From the NCBI GenBank assembly GCA_010909165.1, contig MU008159.1, positions 806,001 through 870,000 on the forward strand: a stretch of 64,000 bases of DNA. Reading direction: 5' to 3'. The DNA comes from Anthoceros angustus (Eukaryota; Streptophyta; Anthocerotopsida; Anthocerotales; Anthocerotaceae). Within the stretch, counting starts at the first letter, position 1, and every line of letters starts with the position of its first letter. The notes under the pieces were generated by a model. That model was not told where the DNA came from and did not search any database. It saw only the letters and a program-made list of their open reading frames with translations. Shown in pieces: positions 10,779-22,021 of the stretch. Both the position numbers and the translations under genes were made by a program.

Positions 10779-13661
10779 ATGGTGTTGAGTGACACTGTAA
10801 TGGGCTATTCGTCAGACTGGTGCAATCCGGAATCATCTGCTGCCGCCTGTCCTGAAGGTGAAACTGAGGTAAGTGAGCACCCGCTCCAGCCGATTTTGTT
10901 GGGCCTTGTCGTCGTCGGTTTGATGGAGTAAAATTCGATGCGGGGTGTGTGTGCGCAGGCATCGACCCTTGACCCGAGTTACATCATCCATCTGTTGAGG
11001 CAACTGCTCCCGGACATTCATCGGGAAGCAGACCAAACACGTGTTGTTGACCAGAGGAAGGAGCCAGGGGTGCCTTTGACGGAGGAGGAGGTTGGTGGCG
11101 CTGTTTTGAATGAGTGTAGGGAGGATCAGCCGCCGCATTTTGCAGGGGAACCTCACGGAATTTGCGGAACTCTGCCAGTCCAGCAGGGAGAATTGAGCAG
11201 GGATGACGAACAATGCGGGAGCGAGACCGCTCCCAGCACTTCTGCAGACGGTACGGGTGACGGAGGATCAGAGGGTGTTGATGTTGTTCTTGGAGGACTG
11301 AGTAAGATTGAGGAAACGGTAGAAGTAAAAGAGGATCCAAGAGAAGAAGCAGGTTGTGTTTTATGGGATCTTGCTGCTAGCCAATGTCATGCTGATTTCC
11401 TGGTAAGCGACGAAAAATGGGAGCGTTTGTTGCGGGCACATTCCCCCTTGGATGTCAGTGCAAGCATCGGTGGCTGTGCGTGCCACTCTTCTTGGGGACT
11501 GATGGGGCTGCAATCTGGTCCTTGCCTTTGACAGGTTGAGAACCATGTCCTCGATGTCTTGCTAGGCATACTGCAGATTCCACAGTCTGACAGGATGAGG
11601 GTAAGAGCTAACGTATACTTGTTGTCAGTCCTCAGATTTCGGCCTGTCCACTATCTGGAAATTGTAGAGCCTAGTCCTCTGTTTTGTAGTAAGTCTCTGT
11701 GAGCAGACCGCAGATCTAAGCTGTTCTTCTCAGGGGATGTAACAAATTCTCCTCTGGTTTAGGAAATCTGCTTGGGCATTCTTGGGAATCTAGCCTGTCA
11801 TTTGGGGCCTGAGAGAGCAATGGTTTCCACGCGAGGATTGCTGGAGACTGTTGTCCTACAGTTGTATGTGGATGATTCTCCGAGCTTAACTGAAACCTGC
11901 AGGTTAGTTATTATGAGCTAACAAAATTGAAGTTCACGAGAGGAATCACTGCTTTTTCTCAGTGACGGAAGTATAACTTGTCCAGGTCATGAATGTGCAG
12001 ATTGCTTAGTGCTGGTCTTCATAGCGAAGTTGCCTCTACATGGGTAGAGGCTCTGAAATCTGAGGATACCTTGGAGCGAATTATGTGGATTTCAGGGAAC
12101 ACGTTGAATCCTCAGTTGCTTGAGAAGGTTTGTGGTTATAGGGTTGGAAGATTTTGCTGATGTTCTCTGCTTGGCTTATTGTTGCAGTTGGCTGAGTGCC
12201 AGTGCTACCTTTTGCGACTGACGTGAATTTCAGGGCCCTCTGAATCACCTGCATTGATTTCAGTAGCTTTTTCAGTGTGTAAGATTCGAGTTTTTTGTGC
12301 AGCAGAGTAGTGAGCTGTTGTTGGCAATGGTGGATAGTCAAACGGATGCGTCAACTGTTCTTCTTCCTATCCTCCTGAAGTTGCGCCTGCCAGAGCTTCT
12401 CACTGATTTACTCTCATGCGAACTTAGCACCATAACGTCTAACGCTCCCTCACGTGGGTAAGTTATTTGCAGTTAAGACTTGATCATGTTGCAGTCGTCA
12501 TAATTCATTGTCAAAGATTCATCAGCTGCATTGCTTCTTAGTTTAACGCTGTTTTCCATTTTTTTTCTTTGGATGATCTAGGGATGTGGTCTTGGATATT
12601 GTACTACAGATAGCAGAAGCACTGTCCATCTCCGATGATTATGCAACCGAGCTTGCAGCCAATCCAAAGCTTTTCTCTCTAGCTTGTGAAGTTATCCGGC
12701 TATCCTCGAGGGATGAGGTGCGACTTCGCCCGCCAGGAACCTTTTTCCAGCACTGTACAACTCCGCGTGTATCCTGACGCCGGGAATATTGATCACCTGC
12801 AGATTGGGCCGTCGGGGATCACAGCAGCAGTTCTTGTTGCAAATCTTCTTTCAGAAGAAGCAGGACTGATAAACGAAGTGTCTGGCGGTATGCAGTTTGT
12901 TTTCTGGTCAGCTTCGTTATTTGTATGTAAGCAAGTGTGGAATGCAACACGTTTCTGCCTTTGGCAATCGTTTTGATGCAGCAAACAATTCTGAGAAGTT
13001 GCCAAATACCAGATGCTGTTCTCTCAAAACATCTATTTTTCCTTCTTCCATCTGCTGGAGAGGACCCTGGGGCTAGAAATGCTTTGTGGAGTATTTTGAA
13101 CAGAATCTGCAAATGTATGGGGGCAACTCCACTTCAAAAGGCTAACGCGAGACAAGAACAAGTTCTCCAAGTCTTTGCAGATGGAAGTTGTGCATTGGTG
13201 GAAGATCTGGATTCACACCGTGGAGAAGACATGAGGGAAGAGCAACGGGCACTTGCCGGATATGATGCTGCTTCCATCACAAGCAGGGGTCTACAAGCGA
13301 AACTTGCCACAGTATCCTACATGTGTTTGCGTCACATCTGCTGCCAAGCTATCCTGACATGCATGCATCCCAGTTGTTACCAGAACTTCCCTTCCCTGCT
13401 GGAGATGTATGGCATCTTCCTCTCTCTGCAAATTTGCTGGTCTTAACTTCGCGTAATCAGGCCTCGCACATGATTGCAATCATGGAACAATGGACGGCTT
13501 TGCAGGGGGATAATGCTGGTGAGGATGCTGTGTCGGCTCAATCCTTGAAGAGTGCTTGCCATCTTCTGAGACACGAGGTGGACACGATCAAGCGAAGATG
13601 TGCTGACGAACTGGACATCGCCAGAGCAGAACAAAATGGGAATACTCATCCCATTTGCTGA
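10779..13661 (+). CDS. SAAL1-like ARM-repeat protein
   Basis: Armadillo-fold protein related to animal SAAL1 (serum amyloid A-like 1); its role in plants is unknown. Exons seen: 10779-10868, 10959-11402, 11535-11600, 11763-11902, 12001-12127, 12303-12457, 12582-12717, 12803-about 12922 and 12982-13661, with matching phases through the seventh junction. Family signatures are EEAGCVLWDLA, EICLGILGNLACHLG and LTETCRLLSAGLHSEVAS. The start was chosen at 10779 because of its strong context (GCAGCCATGG); an in-frame ATG at 10599 is possible. The end of exon 8 is uncertain. The reading frame changes near 13310; an 89-bp intron 13198-13286 with a weak donor would restore it and give about 620 residues. 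An acidic linker fills residues 60-140. Confidence 0.8.
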
Positions 13662-14719
13662 AAACAAGCAAACAGGAGCTTTACGTCGGGAGGTCTGAAG
13701 TTGCCCTTGTAGTATGCAACAGAGAACCTAAACTGGTTGTCCTAAATCGCGTCTGCGAGGTGGTAAGGGCAGTGACTGAGACTCGTTAGACTTGTACTTC
13801 ACTCTGTAACGCTGCGGCACTGTACATGATGAGCGTTCGCTGTTGAATTCCGCTACAGCTGTGTGAGAAGGGTTTATACATACCAGGGGCCACTTGGCAC
13901 GGTCCTCTGTCAGCAAGCCTGGTGTGCCATGGATCGGATCCGCTTGAGTGCTTGCCAGGACAGCAGAGTTCCGTGTTCCAACTTTTTCCATGGCTCAGTC
14001 GTGGTGGCCCCGGAGCTAATCTGACTAGCTTTGCACTACGCAGACGCCGGATGGTTTGTACGCCGCGCCACGGCGCCGCGCGCTGTCCTCATCTGCATAG
14101 TATTCTGATGAGTCGCGACGCGACTCCTCTCCAAACGGATAACAGCGGCAACTGCAGTTTGAGCTGTCGTCCCGACTAGCACACATGGTAGTGGTGCTCC
14201 TTCGCTGGTTGGAGCGATTTAGACCTGTGACGAAAGGGGCAGGATTTTTCACGTCTTGAAAGTATCTCCTGTTGTGCGTCTCTCTCTAGGGCTTTGCCTC
14301 CGGAGGATCCTACCCTCGTTCATTGTGTGAATGCGCATTGTTTGAAGTGGGCTGCCTGAATTTTTTCCATTCCGTGTGCCTCTCCCCACGGTTTTCCTTG
14401 TTCGCAGATGTGCCCGGAGGAATCCGCGGTTGATGGAGAAGAGGGCTTCTGCCGGCCTTGTTTTTGGACAAATCTTGGTTCTTGACCTCCTGCTCTGCTG
14501 CAGCGAGAACCGTGTTGGGCTCTTGCCGTGTTCTTGTCCGCTCTGTGACAAAGACTTGGAGACAGGGTTATGTGGGCTGAAGAGTTTGGTTGGCTTCTCC
14601 AGAACGTTTCTGCGGAGGTCTGAAATTGGGTAGGTGAAGGAGAGACTATGAGCATTTCACAGTCCCCCTTTCGCTGGTCTATGAGATGATATCGGGGCGG
14701 AAGGCTTGAAGCAAGAACG
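13662..14719. other. 3' flank, no recognised gene
   Basis: Open frames occur on both strands here (for example minus 14320-14772), but none shows a domain or splice-consistent extension. The interval probably holds the SAAL1-like 3' UTR and spacer. Confidence 0.35.
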
Positions 14720-14845
14720 ATGGCCAACTGGGTGTTGCTTCTGGAGCTGATGAGGGTTGCGGCCGCTTCCATGGAGATGCTGACTCGAGCCCTGGAGCGA
14801 CTCCACTCAGCTCCCGTTATCCAGGAGCACGCATCCAGAATCTGA
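14720..14845 (+). CDS. Candidate small ORF, 41 aa
   Basis: A 41-codon frame starting at an ATGG encodes an amphipathic, helix-prone peptide beginning MANWVLLLELM and ending ASRI. Composition is protein-like and it sits alone between two genes. No homologue was recognised. It could be a short peptide gene or an exon of a larger transcript; exon-like phrases follow at 14978-15048 (ending in a GTATGT donor) and 15140-15349, but their phases do not join cleanly. Confidence 0.2.
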   Translation: MANWVLLLELMRVAAASMEMLTRALERLHSAPVIQEHASRI

Positions 14846-15643
14846 GCTGCGTAACTGAACAGAGTTTGGGTGTGGGCACGCCGCTGTCGTTGTACGCTTA
14901 GATTAGGAGAGCTGCAAACAAATTGTACACCTAGTCACAATTCGTTGATTAGTCTCCGTAGCTGCTAGCTTACTGAGATGGATTTATCAAGTGGGGGGTT
15001 TTCTGATGCGCTCGGTGGCCATGTAATACCAGCTACTGACTTTTCCAGGTATGTGTGGCCGTAATGTCCTCTTCTGATATCTTTGATGTTGAATTCCTCA
15101 TACTTGAGCAGGAATCGATTGATATCTTTTCTGGCATAGGACATAATGTGTTTGGTCGATAGAGGTGTCAGTGCTGAGAATCCTGTCCATGTGTATATCG
15201 ATCAGAACGTTTCAACGGATCCCAAGTCCTCTGTCAAGTATGCCCTTTGTAGTCTGTCTTCCCTACCTGCGCTAACTTACCATGACCTTCCCCCGAACGT
15301 GCAGGCGGACTACAGAACTGCGGAAATTGGCTTGTGTGACAGTATGTGAATGGGTAAACTGTGCACCCTGACGCACACGTAGTTCCTTCTTCAACTGATG
15401 CGGTTTCACCAACTAGCATCCATAGTACCTGGCCCACTTTGCTGACACCTTCAAGCTTCCCTCCGTATGGACAACCACGTATATGCCGTGCACACACCAG
15501 GATTCTGTTGTTGAGATCGACAATTTCTGACACCAAGTTGCACTAGGGACTGGCTCTGCTCTCGTACCAATTTTGGGCTTTTACCGTTTGCATGAACTAA
15601 AAATTCCTCAGTGAAACTGCTAAACGCGAGCAACAAACAACTG

Positions 15644-16419
15644 CTACAGGCGAGCCTTTTTGGCTTGACGACATGTCCTCTCCAGGTCCGTGATGAAAAA
15701 CAGCAACTTATCGAATACGCTCGGCAATGGTTCATCAGGCCGTCTTCCCTCGTCTGCAACAGCGTATCGAGGTGCACCTGCTGTTCCCAAATTCATCACC
15801 GCACTACGCACGATGCCCTGTGGTTCGGGGCTCACAGCTGGCTGATGAGCAGTCCGCGGGCGCTTGGACGGTGACTGATGTGCTGTGCTGGATCCAAGCA
15901 AGCGCACAATCACTCCCCTGTTCACTAGGTAGAAATGTGTACCTTCTCGGACAAATGTTGTCTTCCTGTTAGAGAAATTGGAATTAGAATGAGGAATAGC
16001 ATTCGATGCTGGAAGACAGCAAGCAGGAGCACCAGGTATTCGTAACAGAGTGAAGCCATACGTTCCAATCCGGTCACACCGATCCTGTATCTCATACTCA
16101 GTCCGCCATGTGCTGCGCTCCAAATCCGCTCGGCTCCTGGATTGTGCCTTCTTCTTTCCCCAACGTCTCAGAAACAGGTGTTCCCAAAGCTCTGCGGTTG
16201 CACTGATCATTCTCCAGTCTCTGCAAACTGCAACGCGTCTGAGGAAATTGTCAAACCGACTTCTACTTCATGAATCCCCGTGATGGAAACTAGGCCTGCG
16301 CAGAAGACGAGAAGTGGTATGCTACAGATTTCAGCCTCACCTGATGCAACGGATGCGAGATGGCGATGATCTAGCAGGAAGAAGATTTTCAGCCACAAAT
16401 CCCGAGACAACTTCTCCAT
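15644..16419 (-). CDS. F-box protein, small
   Basis: Probable substrate receptor of an SCF E3 ubiquitin ligase. Exon 1 is 16419-16341 and exon 2 is 16227-15644, joined in phase 1 across a 113-bp intron, giving 220 residues. The F-box fills residues 3-45: LSRDLWLKIFFLLDHRHLAS, then, across the splice, SVCRDWR and LWEHLFLRRWG. The intron choice is supported because it creates the conserved SVCR-DWR. The rest has no recognised repeat domain. It resembles plant F-box proteins whose C-terminus carries an acidic 'DPDEPL...DKLLFFI.DLE' segment, here PDEPLPSVFDKLLFFITDLE. It is followed on the same strand by a gap of about 2 kb; APE2 lies upstream on the same strand. Confidence 0.7.
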
Positions 16420-16554
16420 GAAATGCGAGATGGATGTCGTTCAATTAGGCCATGAATTTTAGCCGCTGGTTGCAAGTTGAGCAAGGAAAGTACATTCCTG
16501 TGTCCTCCAACCCCACTCGTAACCGCGCGCAGTTGTCCGAGACGGAAATAGGTA

Positions 16555-16880
16555 TTTACCTAGTAAGTCCCAAGTTTTTAATTTTCGGAAAAGTATGTTT
16601 TCGAAAGTGTTTGGTCTGTACCACATGAACCGGGTCATAAACAAGCAAACCAAGCTGGCAGCAAAGCTATCTCCTCCCTGCGTCACATCACACGGCTCAT
16701 CGTCAGAACAATGTACATAAACCCTGAAACGCTACAGCCTAATAAGGAACTAAGTATTTAATTTAAGGAAATTTCGGAAAAACATGGTTTCGCAAAAGCA
16801 TGGTTTCGACAAAGCATGGTTGCGAGAAAGCATGGTTCGAAGGTGTTTGGAGCTTACACAAAACTTGAACCGGGTTATCA
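16555..16880. repeat. Duplicated segment with four-fold 15-17 bp expansion
   Basis: The phrase TTTTCGGAAAAGTATG...GTGTTTGG...GAACCGGGT at about 16580-16635 recurs at about 16765-16880. In the second copy a short unit (AAAGCATGGTTTCGA and variants) is expanded about four times at 16775-16840. The block runs up to the APE2 stop codon and so probably forms its 3' UTR. Confidence 0.6.
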
Positions 16881-18593
16881 ACTCTTAAGCTTTTTCAGGC
16901 CCATATCATCGTCCTTTGCAGCTGAAGTTGAGAAAAAAGCTAACAGATTTTTCTGTTTGCTGCCGTCTATAAATTTGGGTGCTTCCTTGCGTTTGGAAGA
17001 AGCCACGCTTTTCAAGGGAGCTGATCTGCTCTTTATGCCCCCTTCAGGATGCACGGAGCGCATACCCTGCACCTTTTTCTCAGCCCCTCCCACCTCCGGC
17101 TTCTCATCAGTTGGATCTGGATGTTCTGCAACCGGTTTCGGATCACCCACTACGACTTCCAGTTCAGGCCTGGGGTCACGGTCCGCTTCAACGGGACAGG
17201 GTACTGGGGGAGATGCTAACCCTAGGCCCGCACTTTTTGAAAATAGGCTGGTCAGTTTCTTCTGTTTCTGGTCCTCCTGGAACCGTTTCATGTTCCTGGA
17301 GCTGATCAGAGGAGGAGGATGCGGGGGCAGAGATGGCTGCTCCCGCAGCGTCACAGTCACTGCTGCATGGTCGCTCCACTTCTTCGGCACCATCTTTACG
17401 ACATCGGCTTGCAAAACCTCGGGGAGGAAACCCGTGTCACATATTGCGTAGTCAATCCTGGCCACATTAGCATGAGCAGGGGCGAGCTCTGTCAAGAGGA
17501 GAGTTCTAGATGCTGGAGAGTGCACCAACGAGGCCAGCAGATAGTATCCATACCTGGCTCCTTCGTTGTGGATTCTCGCATCGGTCTTCTGATCCCACAC
17601 CGAAAACACATCCTTGTCATCGGGATGGAAGTGCCGGAACAAATCCACATAATCGGTGAGGAACGAATCGATCCAAGCCCTCTCTTCTGCCAAAGCAAGT
17701 CCTCAACAGTGAGCACCCGGCCACGCAGCACAAGCTCATGCCCAAGAGCCGTAGCTGCGCTACGCTTATTTACTTACCTTGGGAATAAATCTCCTCAACC
17801 TTCCACTTGGAATGCACATCCACGTTGCAGTGGGCGAGGTTGAGATCTCCAACAACGACCACATGCCTCCCAGAGCCTACAACCTCGTCACCTGAACAGC
17901 ACACCCCCGTCAAGCTACTACCCTAGGTCAGAGAAGGGGAGAGTAAAGCCACGGCAACAGGCTTACAAGTGTCTCGCAACGCTCTGAGGTATCTCAGCTT
18001 GAAGTCCAGCCGAGATGCGTCCTCACGCCTGTCGCCAGCGTTCGGCACGTAGACGTTGAGCAGCACGAAGGAGCCGTGGTCCGTGAGCATGAGCCGGCCC
18101 TCCAATTGGAGATCCTCCGAGTAGTAGCCTTTGCTGTGATCCAAGCAGTCAGCCTTGGCCTCCACTGGCGACAGCTGCTGCTTCACGTAGGTCACCACAC
18201 CTGCCACAGTCCAATGGCCAATTCAGAGCGCGCACCAAAGACCAACCGCAGGTATGCAGGAAGTGGCAGTTACCGCTGTAGCCCTTCTTCTCCCGGCTGA
18301 AGGCCCAGAAGGAGTCGTAGCCGTCCACACAGGCCATCCATTTCTCCAGCTTGTCCTCCTGGATTTTGGCCTCCTGTGCCGCCACACATGCTTGCAACTT
18401 TTAGCCTCATCCAAACTGCGTTGAGAAGGAGAGAACGCTAAAACAGAAGAAGAAGAGAGCATGGCGTCACCTGAAAGCAAACCACATCGGCTGCAAGCAC
18501 CTCGGAGAAGAAGGTGGATGCCGAGGCATGACGGTGAGCTGCATCCTTCAGCGTGGCGTACAGGCCGTTCACGTTCCAGCTCACAATTCGCAT
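16878..18593 (-). CDS. APE2: AP endonuclease 2 (APE2-type)
   Basis: Nuclear DNA-repair enzyme of the exonuclease III/APE family, acting on abasic sites and 3'-blocked ends together with PCNA. Exons: 18593-18471, 18373-18274, 18200-17967, 17891-17778, 17686-17554, 17457-16878. All phases match, giving 427 residues. Residues 1-41 begin MRIVSWNVNGL. Next come CFQEAKI (catalytic Glu), NVYVPNAGD, GDLNLAH (catalytic Asp/Asn), ARIDY and KKWSDHAAV (catalytic Asp-His). Two PCNA-box-like motifs follow: QKQKKLTSLFSK and KQKNLLAFFS. The C-terminal GRF zinc finger usual for plant APE2 is absent; the frame stops soon after the second PIP-like motif. The gene is divergent from the TMCO1 homologue. Confidence 0.9.
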
Positions 18594-19000
18594 TCTGCAG
18601 ACAACCCATACTATGGCTCATGGTCGCCACAGGCAGCAGGTCAAATATTTGCTTCACTTACTTCTTGCCGAAGCTCACAAATATGGCCTTGCCGCCAAGG
18701 AAGACATCGTCCGACTTTACCTCGGAGGACTGTGTAATTCTTGGGTTACTGATTCTAGTTCGACAAGTCGGCCTCGTGAAGTTCTGATCGTGAGAGGCTT
18801 TTCAACACTGATAATCAGCGACGTTTACCTTGCGGGAATTACCTAGAGCTTCTCCAAAAAACAACTTTATGTGTTAAGTGTCCACCAGGGGCGGAAAACG
18901 GCAACAGGGACACCGGTCGGGACTCGGGAGGAGCTGAAGGCGTATGGTGGCGTGAGGGCCGGGGGGTTCCGGGACTGGGTTTTGTGGGATTTGGCTGGCA
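18594..19000. promoter_or_regulatory. Shared upstream region of APE2 and TMCO1-like genes
   Basis: A 407-bp interval separates the divergent start codons of APE2 (minus) and the TMCO1 homologue (plus). It must contain both 5' UTRs and a compact, possibly bidirectional promoter. No clear TATA box was seen. Confidence 0.5.
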
Positions 19001-19576
19001 ATGGCCTTCTCCGATCTCAAGTACAGGGACAGCCTGGTGCTGCTGGCCGTGTCCTTCGGCTCTGCGTGGCTGTGCGAGGGCATCCTATGGCTGCTAATTT
19101 ACCGCACTTCGACATACAAGAGTCTGCGCTCCAGCATCGACCGCACCAGCAAGAAGCTGGAGATTTTGAAGAGCGGCACCGCTCCCACAGGGGCTGGCAT
19201 CAAGGCCAAGTCCAAGGCCAAGAAGTTGGATCGCTTTGAGACCTCGCTCAAAGGGTCTAGCCGAGATCTGGCCTACTCCAAGTTGAAGTCTGGGGGAGTG
19301 GTTGCCGTGGTGCTCATCGTCGTGTTCGGTCTCCTGTCCTCGCTCTTCGAGGGCAAGGTGGTGGCCAAGCTCCCCTTCACCCCGATAGCCCTGGTGCAGA
19401 AGATGTCTCATCGGGGCCTGCCCGGTGACGATCCCACCGACTGTGCTATGGTGTTTTTCTACTTCCTCTGCTCTGTGAGCATCCGCTCCAATCTGCAGAA
19501 GTTTCTAGGGTTCACTCCCCCTCGGGGGGCTGCGGGACAAGGATTGTTTCCATTACCAGATGTGAAGACGAAGTAG
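19001..19576 (+). CDS. TMCO1: TMCO1/CLAC-type ER calcium channel
   Basis: Homologue of TMCO1, the calcium load-activated channel of the ER membrane, also a part of the multipass translocon. The single exon encodes 191 residues, against 188 in human. It begins with transmembrane segment 1 (about residues 9-32, including EGILWLLIYRT), then the basic coiled coil with SKKLE and the charged stretch GSSRDLAYSKLKS. A second hydrophobic segment (VVAVVLIVVFGLLSSLF) is followed by the signature GKVVAKLPFTP and SHRGLPGDDPTDCA. A third hydrophobic segment precedes QKFLGFTPPR. Family-wide motifs are all present and the frame is intact, so it is very likely functional. No intron was seen in the coding part. 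Confidence 0.95.
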   Translation: MAFSDLKYRDSLVLLAVSFGSAWLCEGILWLLIYRTSTYKSLRSSIDRTSKKLEILKSGTAPTGAGIKAKSKAKKLDRFETSLKGSSRDLAYSKLKSGGVVAVVLIVVFGLLSSLFEGKVVAKLPFTPIALVQKMSHRGLPGDDPTDCAMVFFYFLCSVSIRSNLQKFLGFTPPRGAAGQGLFPLPDVKTK

Positions 19577-19935
19577 GGAGAAGGAGGAGGTGAATCCGAC
19601 TGTGGGCCATTGAACAGGTGTTAGGGAAGATCTCATGTGGTTGGCGTTTGCAACATTTGCAAATGCTACTGCGCAACTCATGTCACCGGTGAGGTGGATT
19701 AGAGTATTATTGTATGGGCTGCTGGGAGTTCAACCTTGGTTTGGGGGTGAGATTTTTGAGTGCACCGTGAGTGCAGGTCCTTTGGAAAAGGCTATTTTGT
19801 AGAGATGTCTTCGAGGTGGGGGCTTGAATTAGCCTTCATACAACGACAATGAAAAGAAACGCTGCTGGCCTTTTGTCATGGACCATGTACTTTTAGCTGC
19901 CCCTGAAGCCAAAAAGATACTGGATTCGTTTTTGT

Positions 19936-20240
19936 GAACACTATGATCGTCTCTGCCGTAAGCGGCAGGGATGCGTGGTACTCTTTCAGATGCTCGTTTG
20001 CCTACTATGCACATGGTCATCGTCAATCCTTAGTAAACCAATAGTTGATGGACAGGTTGTCCAGGTTGTATTGCGGATCTTCACGTCCTGAACATTATGA
20101 TCATCTCTGCCTTAAGTGGCAGGGATGCGTGGTACTCTTTCAGATGCTCGTTTGCCTACTATGCACATTGTCATCTTCAATCCTCAGTAAACCAATCGCT
20201 GATGGACAGGTTGTCCAGGTTGTATTGCGGATCTTCACAG
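19936..20240. repeat. Tandem duplication, 154-bp period
   Basis: 19936-20089 is repeated at 20090-20240 with about 90% identity; both copies run from GAACA(C/T)TATGATC to GGATCTTCAC. It lies in the spacer between the TMCO1-like gene and the large F-box gene, which converge here. Non-coding. Confidence 0.9.
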
Positions 20241-20521
20241 TTTTGTGCAGTGCCGGTTCATCCCTTTCTATCAGCTGGAAACACTCCCGTTTCAGAATGG
20301 TTATAACGTTTCACGACTTGTTCAGGACGTGGCTTGCCGACTTCTACCCTCGTGAAGGAGGATGATGATTTAAGTCCATCAGACATTCAGTGACTACGTA
20401 CTTCAAACCACCAGCTGCAGATGGCTCCTACACCATGACAGGCTTCTAAGCACATACACTCTGCCCAAATGACTGCATGTATGTGGCTTTGCGCAGGCTC
20501 ACTGTTCTAACGACGATATGA

Positions 20522-22021
20522 TTACGGTGCTAGCTGGAACCTTTGAGATGTTGGGTGTGATGGAATAGTACATGGGTCAACATCTAATCTGGGTATGAAG
20601 GTTCCCACGGCAGATGTGGACCACACAGAAGCATCCAGAACTGCAGCTTCACTCCAGCTCGGCAGGCGGCACCATCCTCTCTTGCGCCCTTCGTACATCA
20701 GAATAACATTAGGACAATCGAAGCTCGCAATGTAGAAATGGTCAGCGACTCCCGAGCACTTGAACAAGTTGTTGGTCCCATCACGAAACCAAGTCCTTGC
20801 ATCTGCTGGAACCATCTCCTCGTGGCTTTTCACTGTCCAACTATTGCTGCCACTTGCAAACTTAGCTACACAAATCCTACTCACTCGATACCTGGCCTGC
20901 ACACAAAAATGGCTCTGGTGCCCGTCACCACGGACAGCTTCCTCGTTCCCGGATCCAACTTCTCTATCTGCTGGGTTTACCGAGGAGTCCTGAAATCCAG
21001 GCCAATCGTTTTTGTCGTACTGACGTGCACCCTCGGTATCTTGAAACAGCATTTGGCCGTGGACATTCCCTCCTCCGTGCTCTTGGTCTCCCTTGACGTC
21101 CAAATGCAGCAAGTCTGTATCGAGAACATACGGCTCCAGTGATCCTGCTATAAACTGTATCTTCTCCGGAGAATCGTCACTAACATCATCATCCAGAAGC
21201 AGCTGAAAAGTCCCTGCATACATGTGAACTCCAGAATGCACGAACTCTGCAATGGGGATAACCACACCAAAGCAGTCCTGTGTCACATTGTAGGATATAA
21301 TCTCAATCCCTGACACATGCCTCATAGCCAGTAAATACACAGCATTATCAGACACCGCACTTGCAAGAGGAAGAATCAAGCTTCCTTTCCTCATATATGT
21401 AGCGCCAGCCTGCCATCTGCGAGTCGCAGACCAATAGACTTCCACCCCCCAAGTGAACAGCGAGCCTTCTCTCCTGTTGATGCTCACAAGCTTGTAAGTT
21501 TTCGAGCACTTGTCGACAACAAGCGAAGTATCCACACCCTTATGAGTCTCCGGAGCAAGAATTTTGGACCACTTATTGGTAATGGGATTGCCAACCCAGT
21601 ATACCTGGCCCCTGTTTCTCCCCACAGGATTGACTTGCAATAAACCCACAAGGCCCGAGTACCCCCCAGTAGATCGAAACAACGTGACCTCCGTCCAGGG
21701 GTTGACATTGTGCAACGGATTGGGAATCCTGTGCCACTTGCACTGCGATGGATCAAACATCCAACTAAGCCACTCCCTTTCTACTAGCCACCTGTCCACA
21801 TGCACAGGGCAACAAAGCAGAAACCAAGGAGTCGAGTTCTCCACTTCCGTCGAGCGAACTAGAGCATGCCATCTTTTGCATACAGTCCCAGCCTGTACAA
21901 GGTTTGCAAAAGGCAGCCGTACTAGTATTCCGGTGAGGATGTCATCTGGCAGGTGACAACAACCAACTTCAGCTGGGCCACAACATTCGTCCTCATTTTG
22001 GTAACAACACATGTCTGCCAT
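20522..22021 (-). CDS. F-box protein, 499 aa (kelch-type plant family)
   Basis: Intact single-exon frame of 499 residues. The F-box is at about residues 22-62 (LPDDILTGILVRLPFANLVQ, then GTVCKRWHALV). The rest has the look of plant F-box proteins with a C-terminal beta-propeller: FDPSQCKWHRIPNP, GLVGLLQVNPVGR, VGNPITNKW, and later FYIASFDCPNVILMYEGRKRGW. This architecture matches substrate receptors of SCF ubiquitin ligases. Residues 330-390 form an acidic, glycine-rich insertion that may be disordered. The start has no upstream in-frame alternative of note. It is divergent from the PIMT gene and shares its upstream region. Confidence 0.88.
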   Translation of the reverse strand: MADMCCYQNEDECCGPAEVGCCHLPDDILTGILVRLPFANLVQAGTVCKRWHALVRSTEVENSTPWFLLCCPVHVDRWLVEREWLSWMFDPSQCKWHRIPNPLHNVNPWTEVTLFRSTGGYSGLVGLLQVNPVGRNRGQVYWVGNPITNKWSKILAPETHKGVDTSLVVDKCSKTYKLVSINRREGSLFTWGVEVYWSATRRWQAGATYMRKGSLILPLASAVSDNAVYLLAMRHVSGIEIISYNVTQDCFGVVIPIAEFVHSGVHMYAGTFQLLLDDDVSDDSPEKIQFIAGSLEPYVLDTDLLHLDVKGDQEHGGGNVHGQMLFQDTEGARQYDKNDWPGFQDSSVNPADREVGSGNEEAVRGDGHQSHFCVQARYRVSRICVAKFASGSNSWTVKSHEEMVPADARTWFRDGTNNLFKCSGVADHFYIASFDCPNVILMYEGRKRGWCRLPSWSEAAVLDASVWSTSAVGTFIPRLDVDPCTIPSHPTSQRFQLAP

